Part shown: positions 16,966 through 23,849 of the stretch, piece after piece
Position numbering within the stretch: the stretch's first letter is position 1
Layout: each line of letters opens with the position of its first letter
NCBI RefSeq assembly: GCF_021310995.1
Contig: NZ_CP054150.1
Span: 620,001 to 684,000, forward strand
DNA from: Agrobacterium vaccinii
GTDB lineage: Bacteria; Pseudomonadota; Alphaproteobacteria; Rhizobiales; Rhizobiaceae
Length of the DNA stretch: 64,000 bases
Reading direction: 5' to 3'
Notes under the pieces: generated by a model
What the model saw: only the letters and a program-made list of their open reading frames with translations
What the model was told of the DNA's origin: nothing
Databases searched by the model: none
Made by a program: the position numbers and the translations under genes

Positions 16966-17955
16966 TCATGCTCCAGTCATGAGGCGCTGCTGGTACCAGA
17001 CCGGCAGATCGGTTTCGTCTAGTTCTTCAAGGGGAGTGGACGGCACCCACGCGGCAGATGTGCCGAACTCCTTCATGTATCGGCGGTAATTGCCGATTGC
17101 CTTCTCGATCAGATTTCGCGCATACCCAAAGAGTGGGTTGCCGGGGGAAAGCTTGATGCCGTGCGATATCGGCGCGCCGTCCTTCTGCCAAAAGACAAAG
17201 ACGAAGGCGAAGACCTCGTTGACAGCCACCTTGGCAAGCCATTCCGGGTCATGCGGTCCAAAGACCTTGCCTTCAGCAAACAGCCTTGCCATCTGGCGGC
17301 GACCGTCTGCGTAATGCTCTGCCGAGATGATGTAGTCGTAAGAACCGATTGCATCCCGGCAAGCCTTGTCGAACTCCTTGCCATACATGTTGGCGAGAGA
17401 TTTCAAGTCGGTGATCGCATTCATCTTGAGATAGTCGAACCGGGCCTTGTAGCGAATGCCATCGACCGTCCAGAAAACCGAGACTTCCGGCTCTCCATTC
17501 TCGAAAGCATTTGCCAGCGTCTTGTTGGCCTTGATGAAGGCCGAAGCGGCTAGGATCTTTGTCCAGTCCTTGAACTTGACGGGCGTCTTCCCGGCAGACT
17601 TGATCTTGGCAATCTCGTCCTTGCCATCCTTGATGTTGCCTGGGTGCATCTGTGGCGCGTGGGCAGACTTGAACTTGTCTTCGCCTTCGAGGACGCACTG
17701 GTGAAGCTGCCGACCGAATATCTTCGCTGGTGTGTCGTCGTCATCTGGGCGCGCTGGGTTGAGGTGGCTTTCCCACCAGAAGTCCGGCGCATTGCCGATC
17801 AGCTTCTTCAGGCTGGTTGAGCCGAGCGCAGTATCAGCGTGATAGACCGCATCGCTCATGCCGAAATAGATACCGTCGGCGTGGTTCGTGAACCCAGCTT
17901 TCTCGCCAGCGTCGGCAACGATCTTCGCGACGAGATTTCCAATTACCTGTTCCAT
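16966..17955 (-). CDS. RecE-like PD-(D/E)XK exonuclease
   Basis: 329 residues. Motifs of the RecE/YqaJ-type nuclease fold are visible: STSLKKLIGNAPDFWW, FGRQLHQCVLEG (conserved His), RYKARFDYL (Asp) and ITDLKS (D-x-K), then YDYIISAEHYADG. It would resect double-stranded ends to make the 3' tails used by the adjacent RecT. The ATG at 17955 has AGGAG 11 nt upstream; the longer in-frame start lacks support. It overlaps the upstream membrane-protein gene by 13 bp. Confidence 0.87.
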   Translation of the reverse strand: MEQVIGNLVAKIVADAGEKAGFTNHADGIYFGMSDAVYHADTALGSTSLKKLIGNAPDFWWESHLNPARPDDDDTPAKIFGRQLHQCVLEGEDKFKSAHAPQMHPGNIKDGKDEIAKIKSAGKTPVKFKDWTKILAASAFIKANKTLANAFENGEPEVSVFWTVDGIRYKARFDYLKMNAITDLKSLANMYGKEFDKACRDAIGSYDYIISAEHYADGRRQMARLFAEGKVFGPHDPEWLAKVAVNEVFAFVFVFWQKDGAPISHGIKLSPGNPLFGYARNLIEKAIGNYRRYMKEFGTSAAWVPSTPLEELDETDLPVWYQQRLMTGA

Positions 17956-18179
17956 GCGATGACATTCTCCTGATTGATTTTCGCCTGCTGTTTCAGGCTG
18001 TTTTCGAGAACCAGAGTGCCGCCGAACAAAAGGCTTGATGCGACGAGAACGACCGTCAGGCACTCAATCCGCCATGCTTTTGCAAAGGCCTGATCGATCC
18101 TTTTGAGGCGCTTTTCAGCGATGTGCAGCAGGACGGTTACTTCGTCTCGGGCTTCTTCTGGTGTTGGGAAAGCGTCCAT
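17943..18179 (-). CDS. Small membrane protein
   Basis: 78 residues: an acidic amphipathic helix (PTPEEARDEVTVLLHIAEKRLKRIDQ), one membrane helix (about 41-60, LTVVLVASSLLFGGTLVLEN) and a short polar tail. Start overlaps the preceding stop (TGATG). Unknown function. Confidence 0.6.
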   Translation of the reverse strand: MDAFPTPEEARDEVTVLLHIAEKRLKRIDQAFAKAWRIECLTVVLVASSLLFGGTLVLENSLKQQAKINQENVIAWNR

Positions 18180-18607
18180 CACGCACCAGCCTCAACTGGC
18201 ACGTCCAGCGTTTCGAGCATCGCCTGCATCGCCGCGATTTCGATCTCTGCCTTTTCACGCAAAGCCCCGGCCTGCTTTTCCATGATCTCTGCCATAGTCG
18301 CGAAGATCAGCTTCTGGTGCTTGTTGATGGCTGCGATGAAAACTTCATTCACGGCCTTGCCATCGTTCAAGGACAGTTGGCTGTAGACTGATGAGCTGCC
18401 GTATTGACCGGCATAAGCGTAAAACCACACATTCGTTTTGAACGCGAAGTACTCGCTGCTGCTGCTTGGATTGAAGCCGAATCCTTGCTTGTCGTGGTGC
18501 TTCTTGTCGGCAAATGCCTTTGCGAACCAGTCGTGGAACCCGCCGATCTTCGCGGCATCGCTTTTCAACGTCTGAATTTTCTGGATTGCTGCTGTATCGG
18601 TTGCCAT
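18179..18607 (-). CDS. Hypothetical early phage protein
   Basis: 142 residues. N-terminal half with KIGGFHDWFAKAFADKKHHDKQGFGF and aromatic-rich WFYAYAGQYG, then a long helix (KHQKLIFATMAEIMEKQAGALREKAEIEIAAMQ). Not recognised. It is separated from the upstream operon gene by the tRNA-like element at 18658-18746. Confidence 0.65.
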   Translation of the reverse strand: MATDTAAIQKIQTLKSDAAKIGGFHDWFAKAFADKKHHDKQGFGFNPSSSSEYFAFKTNVWFYAYAGQYGSSSVYSQLSLNDGKAVNEVFIAAINKHQKLIFATMAEIMEKQAGALREKAEIEIAAMQAMLETLDVPVEAGA

Positions 18608-18657
18608 TTGTCCTGCCCCTTGATTGCGCGGGTAAAGCGTGGTGGGTGTTTGGAAGT

Positions 18658-18746
18658 TGGCCGGGTTGCCGGAATTGCACCTTGAGCCCCGTCGGGCTGC
18701 CCCTCTCCGTTACAAACGGAGCGCTCTCTCTAGTGAGCTAAACCCG
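18658..18746 (-). tRNA. tRNA-Thr(UGU)-like element, probably degenerate
   Basis: On the minus strand: acceptor CGGGTT with AACCCG (6 bp), TA, D stem GCTC...GAGC, anticodon stem CTCCG...CGGAG with loop TTTGTAA (anticodon TGT), a long variable region able to form AGCCC/GGGCT, and an encoded G-CCA end. The T arm is weak: loop TGCAATT is flanked by only two good pairs. It lies between two genes of the leftward early operon in a 150-bp gap. Either an atypical phage tRNA or a decayed one; processing and charging are uncertain. Confidence 0.5.
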
Positions 18747-18757
18747 TGTTCTGTCCG

Positions 18758-19438
18758 TCATGCAGCCGCAGCAAGAGCGTTGGCCTTCTCAGCGATGCGC
18801 TTGGCCGAATAGAGCGAATTGTTCGTGATCATCCGCTGCCATGCCGTGTTGCGTGGCGACCATTTCCAAGCCGCGCCTTTCAGCTCCGCGAGGATTTCTG
18901 GCGTTGGCTTGCCGTCAAAGACGATCTGGACGCGCTCGATGTCGTGGTTGACCAAGATTTTGATATCGCCAACGATGACTTCTTCCGTGCCGGTCTTTGC
19001 GCCCTCTGGCTTTGGTGGCGCGACATAGCCGACCAGATTCACCGCCTTGATTGCCGTAGCCAGTGCGCGTTCCTGCCAAGTGTAGAACTCACCGCACTTC
19101 TTCTCGAAAGACGCCCAGACCTTCTCTTGGCGGCGCACAGGGAAGTTTGCGGGGCCGGTGATCATGGTGGACATCATCCGGCTACGGGAAGCCCAGACAG
19201 CGTTCTGGCGCTGGATATAGCCTTCACGGAAGCGCTCCGACTGAGCGACTGCCTCGGCCATGCGGTCTTCGTTGTCTGCGATGGCTGCCAGCTTGTCGTT
19301 GAATTCCTGAATGGCAGACACATAGCTGGCGACTTCGCTTTCGCCCCGGCGCTCTGGGCTGTGGCTGGTTCCAGAGTGGGCGCGGATTGCAGCCTCAAGG
19401 CTAACGTCGGTGGCGAGTGGCGTTCTGAAATTGCTCAT
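18758..19438 (-). CDS. Hypothetical phage protein with C-terminal nucleic-acid-protein-like module
   Basis: 226 residues. The C-terminal part (RVQIVFDGKPTPEILAELKGAAWKWSPRNTAWQR) matches a short module common at the ends of phage and plasmid DNA-metabolism proteins. The N-terminal part is helical. ATG at 19438 is chosen for its place just after the upstream stop; a longer in-frame extension has no signal. Function unknown. Confidence 0.7.
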   Translation of the reverse strand: MSNFRTPLATDVSLEAAIRAHSGTSHSPERRGESEVASYVSAIQEFNDKLAAIADNEDRMAEAVAQSERFREGYIQRQNAVWASRSRMMSTMITGPANFPVRRQEKVWASFEKKCGEFYTWQERALATAIKAVNLVGYVAPPKPEGAKTGTEEVIVGDIKILVNHDIERVQIVFDGKPTPEILAELKGAAWKWSPRNTAWQRMITNNSLYSAKRIAEKANALAAAA

Positions 19439-19443
19439 ATCGG

Positions 19444-19695
19444 TTACTCCGCAGCTGCGAGGAAAAGGGCAGGAGCGCTGGGGCGAACGAAGACTTTGCG
19501 GAAGCACTGAAATTCCATGACTTCGCCGTCCATCTGGTCGGCAACTTCCTGAGCTTCGTCTGCGTCGTCAAATTCGTGCGCGGCGTCGGCGTCCGTGGAC
19601 CAAACAAACTCGCCAGCAAATGTCGTGAGGTAGAAGGCAGAGCCGTTGCGGTTAAGCTTTTCGACGTTGAAGCGTTTTACGAACTGCTCTTCCAT
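19444..19695 (-). CDS. First gene of the leftward early operon, hypothetical
   Basis: 83 residues, acidic centre (TDADAAHEFDDADEAQEVADQMDGE). It is the first gene after the putative leftward early promoter and its operators, the place that lambda gives to gene N. No similarity to a known antiterminator is visible; the acidic composition differs from the basic N proteins. Confidence 0.65.
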   Translation of the reverse strand: MEEQFVKRFNVEKLNRNGSAFYLTTFAGEFVWSTDADAAHEFDDADEAQEVADQMDGEVMEFQCFRKVFVRPSAPALFLAAAE

Positions 19696-19782
19696 GACGT
19701 TCCCATCCTCATCCGGGGTTCTGTTTCCGCCTTCCGTTTCGTCGTCCCGTAGGAGCTTCAGTCGGTGGGCTGATGGGGATTA

Positions 19783-19858
19783 TGAAAGCATATCTTTCAA
19801 CTGTGCGCAAGCAAAAAGAAAGCATTGCTTTCAGTTTTGTGAAAGCGTATGTCTTTCA
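19783..19858. promoter_or_regulatory. OL-like operator array: three repressor sites
   Basis: Three inverted-repeat sites: TGAAAG-CATAT-CTTTCA (19783-19799), AGAAAG-CATTG-CTTTCA (19817-19833) and TGAAAG-CGTATGT-CTTTCA (19840-19858, two bases longer in the middle). The same consensus occurs three times in front of cro. On the leftward strand TTGCTT and TATGCT are 16 bp apart, the latter inside the first site, a plausible leftward promoter that the sites would block. Confidence 0.75.
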
Positions 19859-20142
19859 GCAAGCGATGGGCGACCGGGTGCAATTCCCGAGCTGATGAAG
19901 CCCACGGCGCGGGAAGCGAAAGCTCTTAAGTGTGCTGTCAGAAAATCAGGGCGAGGTAAGCGAATAGCTCCTCTGGCGTGTGTCCCATCCCGGCTCCGGC
20001 CTTCAGGACTTAGCCATGGTTTCCCCGCCTCTTGGATTTGATCCATGGGGTAGGGGGAAGCTATGGCTGGAACCCTCCCTCACCATCCTTCAAAGACAAA
20101 AGATTTCAGGATAGGAAGAGTAGATAGGTAGTGGGAGAGTGC
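19859..20142. other. Non-coding leader right of OL-like operators
   Basis: No convincing gene. It contains a clean small hairpin CGGG-TGCAATT-CCCG around 19875-19889 inside a larger GGGC...GCCC pairing, and a GATCCATG palindrome-like patch near 20040. It could be the leader of the rightward gene at 20143. Confidence 0.4.
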
Positions 20143-20331
20143 ATGTCCGAAGATCAACGCAATGTACGTCCAAAGCGCCGTCGCCCGGTCTGGCCGTGGT
20201 TGCTCTTACTGGCCGTAACGCTGATCGCAATCGCGGGCTATTCGAAGCTCCTATCCGACATCGAGGACATGAAGCGGACTTGGAACGATCTGGTGCAGCT
20301 TTTCTGGCTAATCGTACCTGACAAACAATAG
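20143..20331 (+). CDS. Small membrane protein, rightward from the OL region
   Basis: 62 residues: a basic N-terminus (VRPKRRRPVWPW), one membrane helix (WLLLLAVTLIAIAGY) and a helical tail ending DLVQLFWLIVPDKQ. ATG at 20143 follows GGGAG at 6-nt spacing. It is the only rightward gene in this part of the immunity region. In this position a superinfection-exclusion role is possible, but the sequence alone does not show it. Confidence 0.6.
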   Translation: MSEDQRNVRPKRRRPVWPWLLLLAVTLIAIAGYSKLLSDIEDMKRTWNDLVQLFWLIVPDKQ

Positions 20332-20334
20332 GCA

Positions 20335-20371
20335 AAAAGAAACCCGCCACGATGGACGGGCAGGTTGGGAA
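20335..20371 (-). terminator. Leftward intrinsic terminator
   Basis: On the minus strand ACCTGCC...GGCGGGT (7 bp) is followed by TTCTTTTTG. It points left, between the small leftward genes upstream of it and the OL region, and overlaps the 3' end of the rightward gene at 20143. Confidence 0.6.
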
Positions 20372-20446
20372 TGCCGCGCGTACTCAGTACATTTCGCGCT
20401 TGGTTTCAGCTTTGCACGTCAGACGTTAATCGCGCGTGAATGGTAA

Positions 20447-20472
20447 CAAAAAGAAACCCACTGGAGCGGGTC
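20447..20472 (-). terminator. Leftward intrinsic terminator after the 20471 gene
   Basis: On the minus strand ACCCGC-TCCA-GTGGGT is followed by TTCTTTTTG, directly after the stop of the coiled-coil membrane protein gene. Same tail sequence as the terminator at 20335. Confidence 0.65.
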
Positions 20473-20815
20473 ACTGGGTGCCGGCCGATATCCCGAGAAG
20501 CTGCTGTATCTGGCTTTGGAAAATAGTGATTGCAGCTATCAGTGCACCCACGATCCCGTAAACGCCGAAGACGAAAGATTTAGTGGCCATTGAGCTTTCG
20601 ATGCGTACGGCACGGTCTCTCACATCGCGCATGTCGGTGCGCAGTTCCGATACGTCACGCTTGACGTATTCCAAATCAGCTTCGAGTTTTGCTAGGCGTG
20701 CTTCCATGCCGCCATTATTGCCACCATTGCCGCCGCCATGCAAATCTGCTTCTCTCTTGGCAGCTTCTGCGGCTTGACTGAATCTCGCAAACGCGTCCCG
20801 ATCGATGTTACTCAT
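20471..20815 (-). CDS. Coiled-coil protein with C-terminal membrane helix
   Basis: 114 residues. A Gly/Asn-rich linker (HGGGNGGNNGG) leads to a coiled coil (ARLAKLEADLEYVKRDVSELRTDMRDVRDR) and one membrane helix (about 84-104). This is the XhlA/hemolysin-like layout found in phage membrane proteins. Overlaps the upstream gene by 8 bp. Confidence 0.68.
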   Translation of the reverse strand: MSNIDRDAFARFSQAAEAAKREADLHGGGNGGNNGGMEARLAKLEADLEYVKRDVSELRTDMRDVRDRAVRIESSMATKSFVFGVYGIVGALIAAITIFQSQIQQLLGISAGTQ

Positions 20816-21053
20816 CCGCTTCGATCCCCGGAAAATTCTTCTGAGATGTTTTTACGACTTGGTCAAAACTATCGAGCATTGCATCCATGCTGGCGGTAAG
20901 TCTGTCGATCTGGTCCCTCGGCACGTTCGTATGAGTTAGTGTAATATATGAAAGTTCAAGCACCACTCTATGGACCTTTTGAAAATGGCCGATGAGATCA
21001 AGCACTTCCATCTTCGTCGCATAAAACGGTTTCATCGGATCGTTATTACTCAA
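20808..21053 (-). CDS. Hypothetical small phage protein
   Basis: 81 residues, helical, no known motif (KMEVLDLIGHFQKVHRVVLE). Overlaps both neighbours by a few bases, forming a three-gene leftward set ending at the 20447 terminator. It is transcribed in the same direction as the repressor gene but separated from it by the rightward gene at 21345. Confidence 0.6.
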   Translation of the reverse strand: MSNNDPMKPFYATKMEVLDLIGHFQKVHRVVLELSYITLTHTNVPRDQIDRLTASMDAMLDSFDQVVKTSQKNFPGIEADE

Positions 21054-21250
21054 TGCGTTATTCCTCCACGTCGCTCGACATACTGAGCGTTCAACAGATC
21101 TACCAGATCGTCTGCCTCTTCCATTTTAAGCGCATCCATCAGATTCCCGTTCACCTCCGCCGGAAGCCCGGTGAAGATATCGAAGACAGTCCAGTATTCG
21201 TCGTGGGCGTTCTTGCGCATGTTGTATCGGGCTTCGGACGGGTCAGGCAT
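21050..21250 (-). CDS. Hypothetical small phage protein
   Basis: 66 residues with WTVFDIFTGLPAEVNGNLMDALKMEEADDLVDLLN, a pattern seen in small rhizobial and phage proteins of unknown function. The ATG at 21250 has GGGGA 7 nt upstream; the GTG one codon earlier is less likely. First gene of the leftward set. Confidence 0.62.
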   Translation of the reverse strand: MPDPSEARYNMRKNAHDEYWTVFDIFTGLPAEVNGNLMDALKMEEADDLVDLLNAQYVERRGGITH

Positions 21251-21344
21251 CACAATTCCCCTTTTGCGTTTAAAACGACTCGACTCTTGTTTTAGAACCT
21301 GCTTTCTTACCGTGAACGAAATGAGAACAAACGGGAGAAAGAAA

Positions 21345-21650
21345 ATGGCTCAGAAAGCGGTAAATCAGTTTTTCGTAGTGCCGCCAGAAGATCAGCGCGA
21401 CGGCGTTGTTGAAAACAAAGAGTTGTTCAAGGCCCACCTCAACGAGAGCTTTCCGGCTTATGAATTTTTGGTTCAGAAGAACTCCCCCTTTGAAAGCGAC
21501 GACTTTCAAATAATCCCTATCGCTGGCGTGGTCGGGGACGATGAGAACCCCGGTGAAATGAGAAAGATGCCAGAGCGCTGGGTACTCGATGACATCGTGC
21601 AGGTCTGCCGCCGGTTTGACATCTCCACTTCCAAGCGCAAGCTCTCCTGA
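21345..21650 (+). CDS. Hypothetical protein convergent with the repressor gene
   Basis: 101 residues with VVPPEDQRDGVVENKELFKAHLNESFPAYEF and a polar C-terminus. ATG at 21345 is chosen because GGGAG lies 8 nt upstream. The stop is directly followed by the stop of the convergent repressor gene, so it lies inside the immunity region and may be expressed in the lysogen. Not recognised. Confidence 0.62.
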   Translation: MAQKAVNQFFVVPPEDQRDGVVENKELFKAHLNESFPAYEFLVQKNSPFESDDFQIIPIAGVVGDDENPGEMRKMPERWVLDDIVQVCRRFDISTSKRKLS

Positions 21651-22481
21651 TTACTTCCGAGCAATATGGCCGACGATCCGGCCAAGGATCGTCAAGCGCT
21701 CAAGCTCAACGGTGAAGCGCTCAAGATTTGGATTGTCCGAGATGATACGGACCTCCACAGGATCGCTGAACGGCACGCGCTGGAGCCGCTTGATTTGCGG
21801 TTCACTCTGGCCGTCGCTGATGGCATAGACCGTATCGCTGGACATCGTGGTCTGCGATAGGTCCACCAACACGCGATCACCTGGCATGTAAGTCGGCAGC
21901 ATCGAATCCCCGATCACTTCCATAACCAGAGTGTGGTTCGGTGAGGCCTTTGCTTCATTTCGCAAGTACTGGAGCGGGATAAGCCATTCGGCCACCACTG
22001 CGTGGCCAGAGAAGCTCTCGCGACCCACGGATATATTGATCGTTTCCCCAACGACGCCGGACCCGGCGCCTAGCTTCACGTCTACTTCAGGAAGCGCACC
22101 ATCTACCGCAGGCTTCCAATGCTCGCGGCTATAGCTGGCCGTTTCTTCCCGCGGTTGGTCATCACCTTCATCGGGATCGTATGATCTCACCAGAGCGCTT
22201 GTTATTCCCGTCGGTGCGACAGTTTTTATCACAGGGCCGCTACCCTTGTTGTAGGCCAGCCATTCGAGATCAACCCCTGATACTCGCGCAATCGAGGTGA
22301 GGCTTTCCAAGGAAATCTCCTTGCCAAGCTCCCAGTTCCCAACGGCGCCTCGGGTGGACTGTTTGCCGTGTCTGGTAAGCACTTCGGCAAATTTCTCTTG
22401 TGACTTTATGTGCATCACTTCGGTCCGGACATATTTGATCCGTTCGCCGCGCTCAGCATCGATTTTTCTCATTGTCGTCAT
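21651..22481 (-). CDS. CI-like phage repressor (HTH + S24 peptidase)
   Basis: 276 residues. N-terminal HTH (about 25-75, EKFAEVLTRHGKQSTRGAVGNWELGKEISLESLTSIARVSG) and C-terminal S24/LexA-type domain with catalytic Ser193 (VIGDSMLPTYMPGDRVLVD) and Lys231 (PQIKRLQRV). An Ala139-Gly140 pair in the linker is a candidate self-cleavage site, which would make the prophage SOS-inducible via RecA. It diverges from the Cro-like gene across three operators. It is the likely binder of both operator arrays and keeper of lysogeny; DNA specificity is inferred from position. Confidence 0.92.
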   Translation of the reverse strand: MTTMRKIDAERGERIKYVRTEVMHIKSQEKFAEVLTRHGKQSTRGAVGNWELGKEISLESLTSIARVSGVDLEWLAYNKGSGPVIKTVAPTGITSALVRSYDPDEGDDQPREETASYSREHWKPAVDGALPEVDVKLGAGSGVVGETINISVGRESFSGHAVVAEWLIPLQYLRNEAKASPNHTLVMEVIGDSMLPTYMPGDRVLVDLSQTTMSSDTVYAISDGQSEPQIKRLQRVPFSDPVEVRIISDNPNLERFTVELERLTILGRIVGHIARK

Positions 22482-22498
22482 TTCGAGAATATGCCCGA

Positions 22499-22556
22499 CG
22501 AAAGAAAAACTTTCACCGAAAGATATGCTTGCATTAATCTGAAAGATATGCTTTCA
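22499..22556. promoter_or_regulatory. OR-like operator array: three repressor sites
   Basis: Sites CGAAAG-AAAAA-CTTTCA (22499-22515), CGAAAG-ATATG-CTTGCA (22517-22533) and TGAAAG-ATATG-CTTTCA (22540-22556), centres 18 and 23 bp apart, fill the gap between the divergent repressor and Cro-like genes. The last site ends 2 bp before the Cro-like start codon. The array has the same site number and consensus as the OL-like array 2.7 kb to the left. Confidence 0.82.
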
Positions 22557-22558
22557 AT

Positions 22559-22768
22559 ATGGGCATGGAAACAGTTTGCGAAAAAGCCAAAGACACCGCC
22601 GGCGGACCTGCCGCACTCGCTAAGGCATTGGGAGGTGTCACCCCCCAGGCCGTATCTCAATGGAAGAAAGTTCCAGCAGAGCGCGTTCTCGAAGTCGAGC
22701 GTGTCACTGGCATTTCGCGTCATGAGCTTCGACCCGATGTGTTCGGCGTTGCGGAGACCGCAGCATGA
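22559..22768 (+). CDS. Cro-like / YdaS-type HTH regulator
   Basis: 69 residues. The pattern GGPAALAKALGGVTPQAVSQWKKVPAERVLEVERVTGISRHELRPDVF is that of YdaS/Cro-type proteins, which compete with CI at the operators and commit to lytic growth. ATG codons at 22559 and 22565 are both possible; no Shine-Dalgarno precedes either, so the message may be leaderless or nearly so. First gene of the rightward early operon. Confidence 0.87.
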   Translation: MGMETVCEKAKDTAGGPAALAKALGGVTPQAVSQWKKVPAERVLEVERVTGISRHELRPDVFGVAETAA

Positions 22769-23154
22769 CCCAATGGAGCCACGATATCAGCGCCGCACCG
22801 CGCGGCGAAGAAAAGCTCACCACGATTAGCGTAGACGGCAAACAGCGCACGAAGCGTGAATATCACGTCGCTCCGGTTTGGCTGGCTTGGGCTGATGGAT
22901 CGGTAAGCCGCTCCTATTGGGTGCCTGAGACCAAAGCTGGTCCCGCCCGCTGGTCTGGCTGCACAGCGGCACAGGTTCCGATTGCTTGGCAGCACTTCGT
23001 TGTGCCGGAACATCCATTCACCCAGCGCGATGGCGCCAACGCAGGAGGCAGCCATGTAACCCCCGGTCGGAATGCTCACCCTCAACCATCGGCGGTTGAG
23101 CCCGTCAGTAGCTCCACCGAGTTCTACCTCGAAGATGCGGGGTCGGGCGCATGA
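22765..23154 (+). CDS. Hypothetical early phage protein
   Basis: 129 residues. It starts TQWSHDISAAPRGE and includes WLAWADGSVSRSYWVP and WSGCTAAQVPIAWQHFVVPEHP, an aromatic-rich pattern like DUF551-type phage proteins. Its ATG overlaps the cro stop by 4 nt, so it is coupled to cro. No function known. Confidence 0.68.
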   Translation: MTQWSHDISAAPRGEEKLTTISVDGKQRTKREYHVAPVWLAWADGSVSRSYWVPETKAGPARWSGCTAAQVPIAWQHFVVPEHPFTQRDGANAGGSHVTPGRNAHPQPSAVEPVSSSTEFYLEDAGSGA

Positions 23155-23327
23155 CATCAGCACGTGTCGAAGCCACGCTCCAATCACAGCGCGCAATCCA
23201 CCAGACAGCCTATCAGGGCTGCCCAGAGTGCCAGCGTCGTCTGTCCATAGCAGAGATTGTCGAGCGCCATTGTGAAGGCTGCGACAAGGAAATTTCACCA
23301 CGGGATATTCGGGAGGAACGGGCATGA
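23151..23327 (+). CDS. Small zinc-ribbon-like protein
   Basis: A 58-residue reading frame with YQGCPECQRRLS and VERHCEGCDKEIS, two CxxC pairs spaced like a zinc ribbon. The ATG overlaps the preceding stop (ATGA) and its own stop overlaps the next ATG. Codon-tight packing supports a real gene despite the size. Could bind nucleic acid or a host protein; not known. Confidence 0.72.
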   Translation: MTSARVEATLQSQRAIHQTAYQGCPECQRRLSIAEIVERHCEGCDKEISPRDIREERA

Positions 23328-23440
23328 AGAATTCTCGCAAGCGCAGCACTCCCAAGCCCATCGTCATCGACATGCAAGCCCTTGAAGCCGAGCTTATGGC
23401 CGAGGTGGACCGCATCAACCGTGAACGGGTGGCGGCATGA
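23324..23440 (+). CDS. Very small hypothetical protein
   Basis: 38 residues, basic start (KNSRKRSTPKP) then an acidic helix (ALEAELMAEVDRINRERVAA). It overlaps both neighbours by 4 nt in the same ATGA fashion; the upstream GGGAGGA can serve as ribosome-binding site. No recognised family. Confidence 0.6.
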   Translation: MKNSRKRSTPKPIVIDMQALEAELMAEVDRINRERVAA

Positions 23441-23535
23441 ATAGCCAATCCCTCTTTATCGGTCTGGGCGCTTTCATCGGGGCTGTAACCATCCTCGTCA
23501 TTCTCGCTCATTTTACAGTGTCGGGGAGGAAGTGA
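23437..23535 (+). CDS. Very small membrane peptide
   Basis: 32 residues, almost entirely one membrane helix (LFIGLGAFIGAVTILVILAHF) with a GRK tail. It overlaps the preceding gene by 4 nt and the next start by 1 nt. Small early phage membrane peptides often alter host envelope functions, but nothing specific can be said. Confidence 0.6.
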   Translation: MNSQSLFIGLGAFIGAVTILVILAHFTVSGRK

Positions 23536-23828
23536 TGGCTTTGGCAATGCTCAAGCCTGCACCTTGGCAACTTATGGATCAAATTGAGGGTGATCGCGCA
23601 TCGGAAGCCTTTGTGGCCCTCTGCGCTGTCTATCCCGGCAGTGTCTCAGCAAAAGAGCTCATGACTAAATCGGGTCTGTCTTGGCGGGCCGAGCCGATCA
23701 AGTCCTTCGTGTGTCTTTGCAACGATTTCAAACGCATCAACGCAGCTATCAATCTCTACGGCTGGCAGGCCGAGCGGACCAATGGGACGCCTGATGCAAT
23801 TTACTGGCTTTCGCCTCTGGGCGGGTAG
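23535..23828 (+). CDS. Winged-helix-like early regulator
   Basis: 97 residues. The region SAKELMTKSGLSWRAEPIKSFVCLCNDFKRINAAINLYGWQAERTNG...IYWL resembles the gene at 25549 (LRKAIKPFGWHIE...FYRL) and suggests a winged-helix DNA-binding fold. The ATG at 23535 follows GGGGAGGA. A regulator of phage transcription is likely; targets unknown. Confidence 0.6.
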   Translation: MALAMLKPAPWQLMDQIEGDRASEAFVALCAVYPGSVSAKELMTKSGLSWRAEPIKSFVCLCNDFKRINAAINLYGWQAERTNGTPDAIYWLSPLGG

Positions 23829-23849
23829 CTCCTTTCCTATCGGCGCCCT

